In this document: piece by piece, positions 52,996 to 62,867 of the stretch | Layout: every line of letters begins with the position of its first letter | Position numbering within the stretch: the first letter of the stretch is position 1 | Origin: Bacteroidia bacterium | GTDB taxonomy: Bacteria; Bacteroidota; Bacteroidia; JADZBD01 | Assembly: GCA_020852255.1 (NCBI GenBank) | Contig: JADZBD010000009.1 | Location: forward strand, 124,001 to 188,000 | Length of the DNA: 64,000 bases | Reading direction: 5' to 3' | Notes under the pieces: generated by a model | Seen by the model: the letters and a program-made list of their open reading frames with translations, nothing else | Told to the model about the DNA's origin: nothing | The model's database searches: none | Program-made: the position numbers and the translations under genes

Positions 52996-54285
52996 ATGAG
53001 TACCACCATGACCGGGAGCAGGGAACAGATCATTTCCAAGACCGCGGAAAACATTATCGGATCCGAAATTCTGAAACTTGCCGGAGAGATCAATGAAAAG
53101 GTTAAGAACGGAGAGAAGATTCACAATTTCACTGTTGGCGACTTTAATTCAAAGCTTTTTCCCATTCCCGCCGAACTCAAAGCGGAGATATTAAAAGCCT
53201 ACGAGAACGACGAGACAAACTATCCACCTGCAGACGGTGTTCCGGAATTACGTCAGGCGGTAAGTGAATTTTTGAAATCGAAAGGTGGCCTGGATTATAA
53301 ACCGGAACAGATCCTGATTGCCGGAGGTGCCCGCCCGATTATCTACGGTATTTTCCGCACGCTGGTAGACGAAGGCGACACGGTGCTTTTTCCGATTCCA
53401 TCCTGGAATAACAACCATTACACCTACCTGCTTCACAGTAAGGCCGTAATGGTAGAAACCAGGCCGGAAAACAACTTCATGCCAACGGCCGAAGAACTGA
53501 AGCCACATATTGCGGAGGCTAATCTGCTATCCGTTTGTTCACCATTGAATCCTACCGGCACATGTTTTACCAAAGAAGGGTTAGAAGCCATCTGTGATCT
53601 GGTGCTTGAAGAGAACCTGAAACGGAGCGCCATCGGCAAGAAACCGCTTTATGTGCTTTATGACCAGATCTACTGGGCGCTTACTTTCAGCGGAACACAG
53701 CATTATAATCCCGTCTCCCTGCGTCCGGAAATGAGAGATTATACCGTTTTTGTTGACGGGATTTCAAAATCGCTGGCGGCAACCGGAGTACGCGTAGGAT
53801 GGAGCATGGGTCCAAAAAAAGTGATGGATCGCATGAAGTCCATTATCGGACACGTAGGAGCATGGGCTCCCCGCGCAGAGCAGGTAGCGGTAGCAAAGTT
53901 CCTTCGTAATACGGAAGCTTACGAGCGTTTTCAGCAGGATATCCATAAGAAAATCACTGATCGCCTCACCGCTTTTCATAATGCATTTCAGACATTGAGG
54001 AAAGAAGGTTACCGCGTTAACTCCATCGCCCCCCAGGGTGCCATTTACCTCACGGTGCAATTTGCCCTCAAGGGGATGCGTACACCGGAAGGGAAAACGC
54101 TGAATAACACACGCGATATCACCAGTTACATCCTGAATGAGGCGAAAGTGGCAATAGTGCCTTTTTACGCATTTGGCACATCTGAGAGTTCAGACTGGTA
54201 TCGCTTATCCGTGGGTACCGCGAAAACCGAAGAAATCCCTGCAGTGATGGAGGCGATCCGGGTGGCATTAAAAAAACTTTCCTGA
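52996..54285 (+). CDS. Class I/II PLP-dependent aminotransferase
   Basis: This 429-residue fold-type I enzyme has the PLP lysine in the VDGISKSLAATGVRVGW motif, the SPLNPTGT motif and the YDQIYWAL strand. It resembles the aspartate aminotransferase-like group of Bacteroidota. The amino donor and acceptor are not clear. It lies 6 bp upstream of manC and probably shares its transcript. Confidence 0.9.
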   Translation: MSTTMTGSREQIISKTAENIIGSEILKLAGEINEKVKNGEKIHNFTVGDFNSKLFPIPAELKAEILKAYENDETNYPPADGVPELRQAVSEFLKSKGGLDYKPEQILIAGGARPIIYGIFRTLVDEGDTVLFPIPSWNNNHYTYLLHSKAVMVETRPENNFMPTAEELKPHIAEANLLSVCSPLNPTGTCFTKEGLEAICDLVLEENLKRSAIGKKPLYVLYDQIYWALTFSGTQHYNPVSLRPEMRDYTVFVDGISKSLAATGVRVGWSMGPKKVMDRMKSIIGHVGAWAPRAEQVAVAKFLRNTEAYERFQQDIHKKITDRLTAFHNAFQTLRKEGYRVNSIAPQGAIYLTVQFALKGMRTPEGKTLNNTRDITSYILNEAKVAIVPFYAFGTSESSDWYRLSVGTAKTEEIPAVMEAIRVALKKLS

Positions 54286-54291
54286 ACGGAA

Positions 54292-55383
54292 ATGTCCAGG
54301 CATAACTATTGTGTGATTATGGCCGGCGGAGTGGGAAGCCGGTTTTGGCCTATGAGCCGGAGTTCTTATCCCAAACAATTCCTTGATGTACTTGGAACAG
54401 GGCGTACGTTGCTTCAGCAAACACACGACCGGTTTAAACGGATTTGCCCGGTGGAAAATATTCTTGTTATCACACATGAGTCCTACAGGAATCTTGTAAA
54501 GGAACAACTGCCGGGAATTGCAGATGATAATATTCTTTGCGAACCGGCAAGAAAAAATACAGCACCCTGCGTTGCGTACGCCTGCTACAAAATCTCTAAG
54601 AAGGATCCGGATGCCATGACCGTTGTTGCTCCGTCTGATCATTTGATTCTCAAAGAAGACACCTTTGTAAAAGCCATCCGTTCATGCTTTTCAAAGGCGA
54701 AATCAGAGGACTGTCTGATCACGCTCGGCATAAAGCCTACGCGTCCCGATACAGGATATGGTTACATACAGTTTATTGAACTGAAGAAACAGGAGAAGGA
54801 CAGCCGGATCAAAAAAGTGAAGACTTTTACTGAGAAACCGGATCTGGAAATGGCAAAGTTTTTCATGAAGAGCGGAGATTTTCTATGGAATGCCGGTATT
54901 TTTATATGGAGCGTGAAAAGTATCCGTTCCGCTTTTAAAAAACATATGCCTGAAATGGACAAAACATTTTCGGCAGGGGATTCTTTCTGGTATACAAAGA
55001 AAGAGTCCGAATTCATCAGGGATGCATACGAAAACTGCAAAAGCATTTCAGTGGATTATGCCATACTTGAAAAAGCTGAAAACACCTATGTACGCTCCTC
55101 CATTATCGGTTGGAGTGATCTTGGCACCTGGGGATCACTCTATGATCATATCCGGCATGATGCCTCCGGAAACGCGATTGTCGGGAAAAATGTGATGATG
55201 TATGATTCGAAAAACTGCATCGTAAACGTTTCCAGGGACAAACTGGTAGTCATCGAGGGATTAGAAGAGTACATAGTAGTAGAATCCGACAACATCATTC
55301 TGATATGTAAAAAGCAGGACGAGCAGCAGATCCGCAACTTTGTCAACGATGTTAAGGTTACCAAAGGCGAAAAGTTCATCTGA
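54292..55383 (+). CDS. manC: Mannose-1-phosphate guanylyltransferase
   Basis: This 363-residue nucleotidyltransferase makes GDP-mannose. The N-terminal MAGGVGSRFWPMSRSSYPKQ motif, FTEKPD and the W-rich NAGIFIWS segment are typical. No phosphomannose isomerase domain is fused, so this is the short type. GDP-mannose could feed the polyprenol-phosphate sugar enzymes elsewhere in the window. Confidence 0.93.
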   Translation: MSRHNYCVIMAGGVGSRFWPMSRSSYPKQFLDVLGTGRTLLQQTHDRFKRICPVENILVITHESYRNLVKEQLPGIADDNILCEPARKNTAPCVAYACYKISKKDPDAMTVVAPSDHLILKEDTFVKAIRSCFSKAKSEDCLITLGIKPTRPDTGYGYIQFIELKKQEKDSRIKKVKTFTEKPDLEMAKFFMKSGDFLWNAGIFIWSVKSIRSAFKKHMPEMDKTFSAGDSFWYTKKESEFIRDAYENCKSISVDYAILEKAENTYVRSSIIGWSDLGTWGSLYDHIRHDASGNAIVGKNVMMYDSKNCIVNVSRDKLVVIEGLEEYIVVESDNIILICKKQDEQQIRNFVNDVKVTKGEKFI

Positions 55384-55389
55384 TTTTCC

Positions 55390-56661
55390 ATGTTTTGCAT
55401 GCTCACGCTTTTCCGCCGGTTGATTCTTTGTCAGTTTTGTCTTTTACTTTTTCTCCCCCTGATCATTCCCTCCCAGGATCTGCCGGAACTCATTCCATTT
55501 AAAAAAAATGGAAAGTGGGGTTACTCCGATCCCAACCGCAAGATCATTCTTGATCCAGTATTCGACCGTGCAGAACCGTTTAATGACGGAATTGCCAGGG
55601 TAGAATTTAAAGGAAAGCCACAATGGATTGATCTCAAAGGGCTTCCGGCCTCCCCCCCGCTCTCTTTGAATCTCAGGAAAAAAATGGGCTATGAGGTAAT
55701 CATGAAGAATGACAAATACGGTGTGGCCAATACCATGAAGGAAGTAATCATTAAGCCTCAATATGATCAGCTTAAACACGGCATTGTTACTCCCGGCGGG
55801 GAGCCAGACTTCAGTAAAAAGCTCTTTCTTGTTAAAACCGGTAAGGGCTGGGGCATTGTGAATGAAAAGAATGAAGAAGTGGTGCCGGCCGAATACGAGG
55901 AATGCAAACCTTTTCTGCTGGGTTTCGCCCTCATCAGAAAAAAGGACAAATGGGGGGCCTATAATCTTAAAGGAAAAATGATCCTCAGCCCGGAGTATTC
56001 CAGCCTTAGCCTGGGCAACTGTCCCGTATTCCTGACAGAAAAAAAGATCACTGCAGACAGCTCTGTATTCGGATTTTACCATATGGAAAAGAGAGAACTC
56101 ACCCCCACACCTTATAAAGATGCCGGGGACATGTATTACGGAATGGCAGCCATTCTGAAGGACAGTCTCTGGGGTTATCTGAACGATGAGGGAAAAGAAG
56201 TAACAGAATTCAAATTTCATACCGCCGGTCCTTTCCTGCTCGATTCAGGTAAATTTGCATTGGTAACATTAAATAAGCGATCCGGCATTATTGACCAGGA
56301 CGGGCAGTATATCATTTTCCCTTCTTATAAAGCCATCACCGCATTTGAAGAAGGTTTGTTTGTAGTTCAGGACACGCTGGAGCGCTGGGGGCTGCTCAAC
56401 CGTTCCGGTTCAGTGACAGTACCCGTACAATACGAACAGGTGAGCAAACCAAAAGAGGGTTATATTGCGATTAAAACGGGCGGTAAATGGGGCATTCTGG
56501 ATAAAGATGGTGGCGCCGTGGTGGCGCCTCTTTACGAGGGCGAATTACGGATTGAAGGCGGAGGATTATTTTCCGTTTATGATCCCGGCGGAGAACTCAT
56601 CGGATATATTAGTTTTTACGGAACCGAATACTGGTGGAAGGAAGAAGACGAGACGAAGTGA
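55390..56661 (+). CDS. WG-repeat protein
   Basis: This 423-residue exported protein has a signal peptide (about 1-28) and about eight WG (KWGY/GWGI-type) repeats, each about 45-55 residues. Examples are GKWGYSDP, KGWGIVNEK, DKWGAYNLK and GKWGILDKD. WG repeats form beta-rich binding surfaces, but no specific function is known. It begins 6 bp after manC. Confidence 0.88.
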   Translation: MFCMLTLFRRLILCQFCLLLFLPLIIPSQDLPELIPFKKNGKWGYSDPNRKIILDPVFDRAEPFNDGIARVEFKGKPQWIDLKGLPASPPLSLNLRKKMGYEVIMKNDKYGVANTMKEVIIKPQYDQLKHGIVTPGGEPDFSKKLFLVKTGKGWGIVNEKNEEVVPAEYEECKPFLLGFALIRKKDKWGAYNLKGKMILSPEYSSLSLGNCPVFLTEKKITADSSVFGFYHMEKRELTPTPYKDAGDMYYGMAAILKDSLWGYLNDEGKEVTEFKFHTAGPFLLDSGKFALVTLNKRSGIIDQDGQYIIFPSYKAITAFEEGLFVVQDTLERWGLLNRSGSVTVPVQYEQVSKPKEGYIAIKTGGKWGILDKDGGAVVAPLYEGELRIEGGGLFSVYDPGGELIGYISFYGTEYWWKEEDETK

Positions 56662-56719
56662 GCAGCTGCAAACAGAAAACCGAATGATCAAAAAAATATA
56701 ACAGTTAAATATAAACACT

Positions 56720-58117
56720 ATGGAATATCGCATTGAAAAAGACACCATGGGGGAGGTAAAAGTACCTGCCGGAAAGTATTGGGGTGCGCAAACGGAACGT
56801 TCCCGCAACAATTTTAAGATCGGCCCGGAGGCCAGTATGCCGAAAGAAATCATTTATGCCTTTGCCTATCTGAAAAAAGCGGCTGCCCATGCCAATACAG
56901 AACTCAAGGTACTAGCGAAGGAAAAAACCGAAATGATTTCGAAGGTATGCGAGGAAATCCTTGCCGGCAAGCTCGATGACCAGTTTCCGCTGGTAATCTG
57001 GCAAACGGGATCTGGCACCCAGAGCAATATGAACGCCAATGAAGTGATTGCGTACCGCGCGCATGTAATCAGCGGGGGAAAGCTAACGGACGAGAAGAAG
57101 GTGCTTCATCCGAATGACGATGTGAACAAATCACAATCTTCGAACGATACCTATCCCACCGCAATGCATATTGCAGCATACAAGCTAACGGTAGAATGTA
57201 CCCTTCCGGGCATGAAAAGCCTGCGCGATACGCTCGATAAAAAGGCGAAGGAATTCCAAAGTATTGTTAAGACCGGCCGGACCCATTTCATGGATGCCAC
57301 TCCCCTTACGCTGGGGCAGGAATTTTCCGGATATGTTCAGCAAATCGATAACAGCATACGATGCATTAAAAATGCTCTCGAAGTAGTACGCGAACTGGCG
57401 TTGGGAGGAACAGCGGTGGGTACCGGACTGAATACACCCAAAGGTTATGACGTACTGGTGGCAAAAAAAATCGCCGAGTTCACGGGACTCCCCTTCGTAA
57501 CTGCACCCAACAAGTTTGAAGCCCTGGCTGCGCACGATGCCATGGTGGAGCTTTCCGGAGCTTTCAAACGGTCTGCCGTAGCACTGATGAAAATTGCGAA
57601 CGACGTTCGAATGCTCAGTTCCGGACCGCGCAGCGGTATCGGAGAGATCATCATTCCCGATAACGAACCCGGCTCGTCCATCATGCCCGGAAAGGTTAAT
57701 CCGACACAGCCGGAAGCCCTGACAATGGTCTGTGCCCAGGTAATGGGGAACGACATGGCAGTAGCGATTGGAGGCTCCAACGGTCATTTTGAGCTTAACG
57801 TCTTCAAACCACTTATTGCTGCCAATGTACTGCAGAGTGCCCGTTTAATCGGCGACGCATGCGTTTCATTCAATGAAAAATGTGCCACCGGCATTGCCGC
57901 CAATAAGGATATGGTAAAACGTCACATGGAAAATTCGCTGATGCTTGTTACAGCACTGAATCCGCACATCGGTTATGAAAATGCGGCAAAAATCGCAAAG
58001 AAGGCCCACAAAGAGAACAAGACCCTGCGTGAGGCTGCTATTGAACTCGGGCTACTCACTAACGAACAGTTTGATCAGTGGGTGAAACCGGAGGATATGG
58101 TAGGGAGTTTGAAATAA
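56720..58117 (+). CDS. fumC: Fumarate hydratase class II
   Basis: This 465-residue iron-free fumarase interconverts fumarate and malate in the citric acid cycle. GSGTQSNMN, the [14 protein letters not shown] segment and the signature [11 protein letters not shown] with the catalytic Ser are present. Length is normal for FumC. The leader contains TATAACAGTT, a 10-mer that recurs before the next gene. Confidence 0.97.
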   Translation: MEYRIEKDTMGEVKVPAGKYWGAQTERSRNNFKIGPEASMPKEIIYAFAYLKKAAAHANTELKVLAKEKTEMISKVCEEILAGKLDDQFPLVIWQTGSGTQSNMNANEVIAYRAHVISGGKLTDEKKVLHPNDDVNKSQSSNDTYPTAMHIAAYKLTVECTLPGMKSLRDTLDKKAKEFQSIVKTGRTHFMDATPLTLGQEFSGYVQQIDNSIRCIKNALEVVRELALGGTAVGTGLNTPKGYDVLVAKKIAEFTGLPFVTAPNKFEALAAHDAMVELSGAFKRSAVALMKIANDVRMLSSGPRSGIGEIIIPDNEPGSSIMPGKVNPTQPEALTMVCAQVMGNDMAVAIGGSNGHFELNVFKPLIAANVLQSARLIGDACVSFNEKCATGIAANKDMVKRHMENSLMLVTALNPHIGYENAAKIAKKAHKENKTLREAAIELGLLTNEQFDQWVKPEDMVGSLK

Positions 58118-58157
58118 GAAGAAGCCGGCGATTTTTTATAACAGTTCAATTCACACC

Positions 58158-58736
58158 ATGCCACTGAGATTCCGGTTGCTGATCTTTGTTCTCTTTTTCT
58201 CAGGGGTGATGGATGCCCAGAGCAAAAAAGATTCGCTGTATAATCCGAAGCAGGAGATTATTTATCAGGGTAACAAATACCGGGTCTGGAACAACTGGCT
58301 TAGCGGCGGTTTCGGGTACGGCATGGACGTGACCCACACCCGTGATATTTTCTGGCTTGGTCTTGATTATAATTTCCACATCAAATGGACGTATTTCCAA
58401 CTGGGATTTTTCCTTTCCGGCCGCGATTTCGGCGATTATGACAACACCCAGATTCATGGAGGAATTGTGAAGAGAAAAGAAACGACACAATACAACCTGA
58501 GTGCCTTCGGGGGTGGGTCATGGTCCACCGGGTTTCCACTCGACAGCGGGCGCTTCGATGTTCGAAATCCTTATGAAGAATTTGGTATTTATGCCGGTGG
58601 TCAGGCGATTTATAAACTAAAGTATGATATCGGAATCGGTTTCACCGGTATAATTAATTATAATGCCTATCACCTGTGGATTGGTGCCCGTATTGATATT
58701 TATTTTTCCGGGGCGTATAAAGGGAGGAATAAATAG
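58158..58736 (+). CDS. Exported protein of unknown function
   Basis: This 192-residue protein has a signal peptide (about 1-21) and a beta-rich body with repeated aromatic strands (IKWTYFQLGFFLSG, YKLKYDIGIGFTG), like a small outer membrane barrel. It ends in YKGRNK rather than an aromatic residue, so barrel membership is uncertain. I do not recognise the family. It starts 40 bp after fumC. Confidence 0.7.
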   Translation: MPLRFRLLIFVLFFSGVMDAQSKKDSLYNPKQEIIYQGNKYRVWNNWLSGGFGYGMDVTHTRDIFWLGLDYNFHIKWTYFQLGFFLSGRDFGDYDNTQIHGGIVKRKETTQYNLSAFGGGSWSTGFPLDSGRFDVRNPYEEFGIYAGGQAIYKLKYDIGIGFTGIINYNAYHLWIGARIDIYFSGAYKGRNK

Positions 58737-58758
58737 GGAATAATAAATTGAGCCGGAA

Positions 58759-59851
58759 TTATTTTTCTCCGCCCTTTTGCATCAGGTAGGCTTTGATAAA
58801 TCCATCCAGGTTACCATCAAGAATTCCCTGGGCATCGGAAGTCTCAAAACCGGTACGAACGTCTTTAACCAGTTTATAGGGATGCAACACATAGTTCCGG
58901 ATCTGGGAACCCCACTCTATTTTCATTTTTCCCGCTTCAATAGCGGCAGTGGTTGCCATCCGTTTTTTCATTTCCAGCTCAAAGAGCATAGATTTCAGAA
59001 TACGGATTGCATTCTCTTTGTTGGTGCCCTGAGAGCGTGATTCCTGGTTCTTGATAATAATCCCCGAAGGCCGGTGATAGAGACGAACCGCTGTCTCCAC
59101 TTTGTTCACATTCTGTCCGCCGGCACCGCCTGAACGAAAAGTCTCCCAGTCGCAATCAGCTTCCTTCACCTCTATCTGAATGGTATCGTCTACCAGAGGA
59201 TATACGTATACGGAAGCGAATGAAGTATGTCTTCTGGCATTGGAATCAAATGGTGATATCCGGACCAGGCGGTGAACACCGTTCTCCCCTTTGAGGTAAC
59301 CATAGGCAAAATCTCCCTCGAACTGCAGCGTTACAGACTTCACGCCCGCCACCTCACCGGAGTTCATGTCCTGTTCCGTGATCTTCATTCCCATTTTCTC
59401 TCCCCACATGATATACATGCGCATAAGCATTGCCGCCCAGTCGTTACTTTCCGTTCCTCCAGCACCCGCATTGATTTCCACCACACAGGACATTTTATCC
59501 TCCGCTCCGGACAGCATATTTTTAAATTCAAGCTCTTCCAGCAGCCGGAAGGCCTGGGCATACTGTACATCTACTTCCTCTTCTGTTGCCTCTCCCGCTT
59601 TGAAAAAATCATAAATAGTTGCTGTGTCATCTGCTGCACTGCTCAGTGACTTATAGGAATCCGTCCAGAATTTTTTTGAATTCAGCTTTTTGAGGGTGGC
59701 CTCGGCCTTTTTGGGATCATCCCAGAATCCGGGAGCAAGTGTTCTCTCCTCCTCTTCCTCTATCTCACGTTGCTTACGATCGACGTCAAAGATGCCTCCT
59801 CAGCGCTTCCGTGCGCTCCCTGAGATCTTTCAGCTGGTCCGATGTGATCAT
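58759..59851 (-). CDS. prfB: Peptide chain release factor 2 with programmed +1 frameshift
   Basis: RF2 recognises UGA and UAA. The first frame runs from ATG at 59851 for 21 codons to an in-frame TGA (59786-59788). The second frame continues from 59787 to 58759, joined by a +1 shift to give 363 residues. Stop recognition SPF (199-201) and hydrolysis GGQ (244-246) are intact. The slip site is CTT-TGA-C, three bases after an AGGAGG element. The gene starts 69 bp downstream of recX. Confidence 0.96.
59786..59800 (-). promoter_or_regulatory. prfB programmed +1 frameshift site
   Basis: The minus strand reads AGGAGG-CAT-CTT-TGA-C. AGGAGG (59795-59800) is a Shine-Dalgarno-like stimulator, CTT (59789-59791) the slippery codon and TGA (59786-59788) the slow stop. 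This is the classical RF2 autoregulation site: low RF2 delays termination and favours the shift. Confidence 0.95.
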
Positions 59852-59919
59852 ACGAAGGGTTTTTTTAAAGTAAAGGGAATCGGTATGTGAGTGAGGTTAA
59901 AACTGCCGGGGCGAAGTTA

Positions 59920-60381
59920 TTAAATTAATTGACGCAAAATATCGGAGACCAGGTCGTTTTCGAAGCCCCGGGACAGAAGATATTTACGGACCTTCAGCGC
60001 TCTAACCCGCGCATTCGGCGCTTTTGTTCTCTTTAATGCTTTTTCGGCCAGCCGTTGCAGTGTATTCAGATAATCCCCCTGAGCAATCTCTGATAATCCG
60101 GAGCGGACACAATAGGGCGACAATGCGCGTTGTTTCAATTCTATTTCGATTTTTTTCCGGCCCCATTGCTTCATACGGAATTTACCACCGGCAAATGCCC
60201 TTGCAAACCGTTCTTCATCAATATATCCTTCGGAAATCAGCTGGGCAATGTGTGATTCCACAACATTTTTATCCTGTTTCCATTGAAGCAACTTTTCCCG
60301 TACCTCTTGCTGGCAGCGTTCCTGAAAAGCGCAGTAATTACGTGCTTTTTGCAACGCTTCACCGGGTGGAATGAGTTTCAT
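59920..60381 (-). CDS. recX: RecX regulatory protein
   Basis: This 153-residue helical protein contains three RecX-type triple-helix units, with FAGGKFRMKQWGRKKIEIELKQR, given here in part, as the most recognisable segment. RecX family proteins bind RecA filaments and limit their growth. recA is not in the window. The ATG at 60381 gives full length. Confidence 0.88.
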   Translation of the reverse strand: MKLIPPGEALQKARNYCAFQERCQQEVREKLLQWKQDKNVVESHIAQLISEGYIDEERFARAFAGGKFRMKQWGRKKIEIELKQRALSPYCVRSGLSEIAQGDYLNTLQRLAEKALKRTKAPNARVRALKVRKYLLSRGFENDLVSDILRQLI

Positions 60382-60540
60382 GCAGGAAGGAGGATGCTTG
60401 TTAAGTGAATGAAGATAAAGAGTTATCGCGAACGTACTATTAATTTTAAATCCTTAAACCGACCTCGCCCTCCTCCATCCGTTGTGGTATGTTTCCTATT
60501 ACACCCGGTACCGGTCTCTGCATCAATAAGGCGTTTCCCC

Positions 60541-61875
60541 TCAGATCATTCCCCTTGCTTTGAGCTCCAGGTATTTATTAATAGTGTTAACGCTAAGGTC
60601 CTCCGGCCGTGTAAAGATGCTCTGGATACCGAACTGCCGCAGGCGCTGAACAATCTGATTTTTTTCCAAAATAAATTTCTGAGCGATGGTTTGCAGATAG
60701 ATCTCTTCCAGGTTTTCCACTTCTCTCCTGGAGTAATTACTTACTTCTGTATTCTCAAAAAAAATCACAACCATCAGGTGACTCTTATTGATGCGCCGGA
60801 TAATGGGCAACTGGCGTTCAAGGTTGAAGATACTTTCGAAATTAGTGTACAGAAACAGCAGACTCCGGTTACGGATCATATTGCGCACCGTCAGGTACAA
60901 TAGCTCATAATTGGCCTCGAGCGACTTAGGTTCCTCTGCGTAAAGTCCTTCAAGGATCTGATTCAGCTGGTTGGAACCTCTGTCTGCTTTGATAATGGTG
61001 CCAATCTTATCACTAAACGTAATCAGCCCTGCCTTGTCATGCTTCTGCAATGCAGTATTTGAGATCACCAGCGAGGTGTTGATGGCATGGTCCAGCAAAC
61101 TGAGTCCGTTGAAGGGCATGCGCATACTTCGGGAATTATCAACCAGGCAATACACCTGCTGAGCCTTTTCATCCTCGTACTGATTGAGCATCAGTTCTCC
61201 CCTTCTGCCCGTTGCTTTCCAGTTTATACTTCGGAAATCATCGCCGCGCACATAATTTTTAATCTGTTCAAATTCGTAACTATGTCCGATGCGTCGAAGT
61301 TTTTTAATTCCATGAAAATTTGAGATCCTCGCCAGCGTACGCAACTCAAACTGTTTCATTTGAACGATACTGGGATAAACCGCCGACTTGACCTCCAGCT
61401 TAAACGGGATTCTCCGTTCCACCATTCCGATAAATGTGGTAAGAAAAACATTGACCTTCCCGAAAAGGTACTCTCCCCTTGTGAGCGGGCGCAGCAGATA
61501 AGAGGTAACTTTTTCTTCTGCGGGACTCAGTTTGAATTTCAGAGAAAAGTTTCGCTCCTGATACTGCTTCGGTAACTCATCCACGAGGTTAACGCCCAGG
61601 GTAAGTCCGTAATTGTTTCTCAGGGTTATCCGTACCGGATTCTCGTCGCCCATAGAAAAAACCCTGGGAATATCTCTCCTGCATTCCATCCGGAGAGAGG
61701 GATTAAAAAGCAAGAAAACATCAGCGATGGTTATCGCTAATCCAACTACGGCCAATGCCTGTGCCACCGGAAAAAGCATCGACCATACAAAGGCGAAAGC
61801 AAACAGCACGGCAATGGCTCCGAAGACAATGAAAAAACGGTTCGAAAGATAGATATTTAAGAAAAAGCTCTTCAC
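60541..61875 (-). CDS. DUF58 domain protein
   Basis: This 444-residue protein has two N-terminal membrane segments (about 12-32 and 36-54) followed by a DUF58 region with a von Willebrand A-like fold. The metal-site pattern DNSRS is visible (VDNSRSMRMP). DUF58 proteins are commonly encoded with MoxR ATPases, as here, and are thought to act in envelope protein or complex assembly. It overlaps moxR by 4 bp. Confidence 0.9.
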   Translation of the reverse strand: MKSFFLNIYLSNRFFIVFGAIAVLFAFAFVWSMLFPVAQALAVVGLAITIADVFLLFNPSLRMECRRDIPRVFSMGDENPVRITLRNNYGLTLGVNLVDELPKQYQERNFSLKFKLSPAEEKVTSYLLRPLTRGEYLFGKVNVFLTTFIGMVERRIPFKLEVKSAVYPSIVQMKQFELRTLARISNFHGIKKLRRIGHSYEFEQIKNYVRGDDFRSINWKATGRRGELMLNQYEDEKAQQVYCLVDNSRSMRMPFNGLSLLDHAINTSLVISNTALQKHDKAGLITFSDKIGTIIKADRGSNQLNQILEGLYAEEPKSLEANYELLYLTVRNMIRNRSLLFLYTNFESIFNLERQLPIIRRINKSHLMVVIFFENTEVSNYSRREVENLEEIYLQTIAQKFILEKNQIVQRLRQFGIQSIFTRPEDLSVNTINKYLELKARGMI

Positions 61876-62861
61876 CGCGGTACTTCTATGTTCTGAATAA
61901 TACCTTTGATCACATCCTCTGTACGCACCCCTTCCATTTCGCGTTCAGGAGTGAGGATGATTCGGTGATTAAGAACCGGGTAGGCCACATACTGAATATC
62001 GTCGGGCGTCACAAAATCCCGTCCGCTCATTGCAGCGATCGCCTTAGCTGTCCGCATCATGCTCAATGAAGCACGGGGAGAAGCTCCAAGGAAAAGATCT
62101 CCATTATTGCGTGTGTTCCCAACAATGTTAGAGATGTAATCCAGTAATTCATCCTTCACATGAATTTTCTCAATGATTTTAGAGCATTCCCGGATTTCCG
62201 CTGCGCCAAGTACCGGTTTTACATCCTCGGCAGCTCTCATGCTGAAATCGTCCCTGAATTTCCTGAGTATTTTCTGCTCCTGCTCCAGCGTAGGATAACT
62301 AATCTTAATCCGAAATACGAAACGATCCAGCTGCGCTTCCGGTAATTTATAGGTGCCTTCCTGCTCCACTGGATTTTGTGTTGCTACAACAAAGAAGGGA
62401 TATTCCATTTTGTGCGTCTCTCCGTCGATCGTTACCTGCTTCTCCTCCATTACTTCGAACAGAGATGCCTGTGTTTTCGCAGGGGCGCGATTGATCTCAT
62501 CAATCAGCACGATATTGGAAAAAATAGGGCCTCTCTTAAAGTGAAACTGGCTGTCCTTCATACTGAAAACGGAAGTTCCCGTAACATCCGCCGGCATGAG
62601 ATCGGGTGTGAACTGAACCCTCGAAAAATCTACGGACAGCGACCTGGCCAGTAGCTTTGCCGTAAGTGTCTTAGCAATTCCAGGAACACCTTCCACCAAA
62701 ACATGCCCGCCGGTAAAAAGTCCCGCGAGCATAAGATCCACCATTTCTTCCTGTCCCACGATCACCTTGGCGATCTCGGCACGTACTTTTGATACTGACT
62801 GAGACAGAGTGGTCAGCATGTCCGCATTTCGGCCGGCTGAATAAGTTTGATTTTCTTCCAT
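61872..62861 (-). CDS. MoxR-family AAA+ ATPase
   Basis: This 329-residue ATPase has Walker A GVPGIAKT, Walker B in IVLIDEINRAP, sensor 1 VVATQNPVEQEG and the GASPRASLS arginine-finger region. MoxR proteins work as chaperone-like ATPases with DUF58/VWA partners. It is 6 bp downstream of the DUF4350 gene and overlaps the DUF58 gene by 4 bp, so it sits in one operon with both. Confidence 0.93.
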   Translation of the reverse strand: MEENQTYSAGRNADMLTTLSQSVSKVRAEIAKVIVGQEEMVDLMLAGLFTGGHVLVEGVPGIAKTLTAKLLARSLSVDFSRVQFTPDLMPADVTGTSVFSMKDSQFHFKRGPIFSNIVLIDEINRAPAKTQASLFEVMEEKQVTIDGETHKMEYPFFVVATQNPVEQEGTYKLPEAQLDRFVFRIKISYPTLEQEQKILRKFRDDFSMRAAEDVKPVLGAAEIRECSKIIEKIHVKDELLDYISNIVGNTRNNGDLFLGASPRASLSMMRTAKAIAAMSGRDFVTPDDIQYVAYPVLNHRIILTPEREMEGVRTEDVIKGIIQNIEVPR

Positions 62862-62867
62862 AGTTAT

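Noticed and set aside
55444-56220. A 258-codon open frame on the minus strand opposite the WG-repeat gene
   Set aside because: It mirrors the repeat structure of the WG gene and has no independent support such as a promoter or domain.
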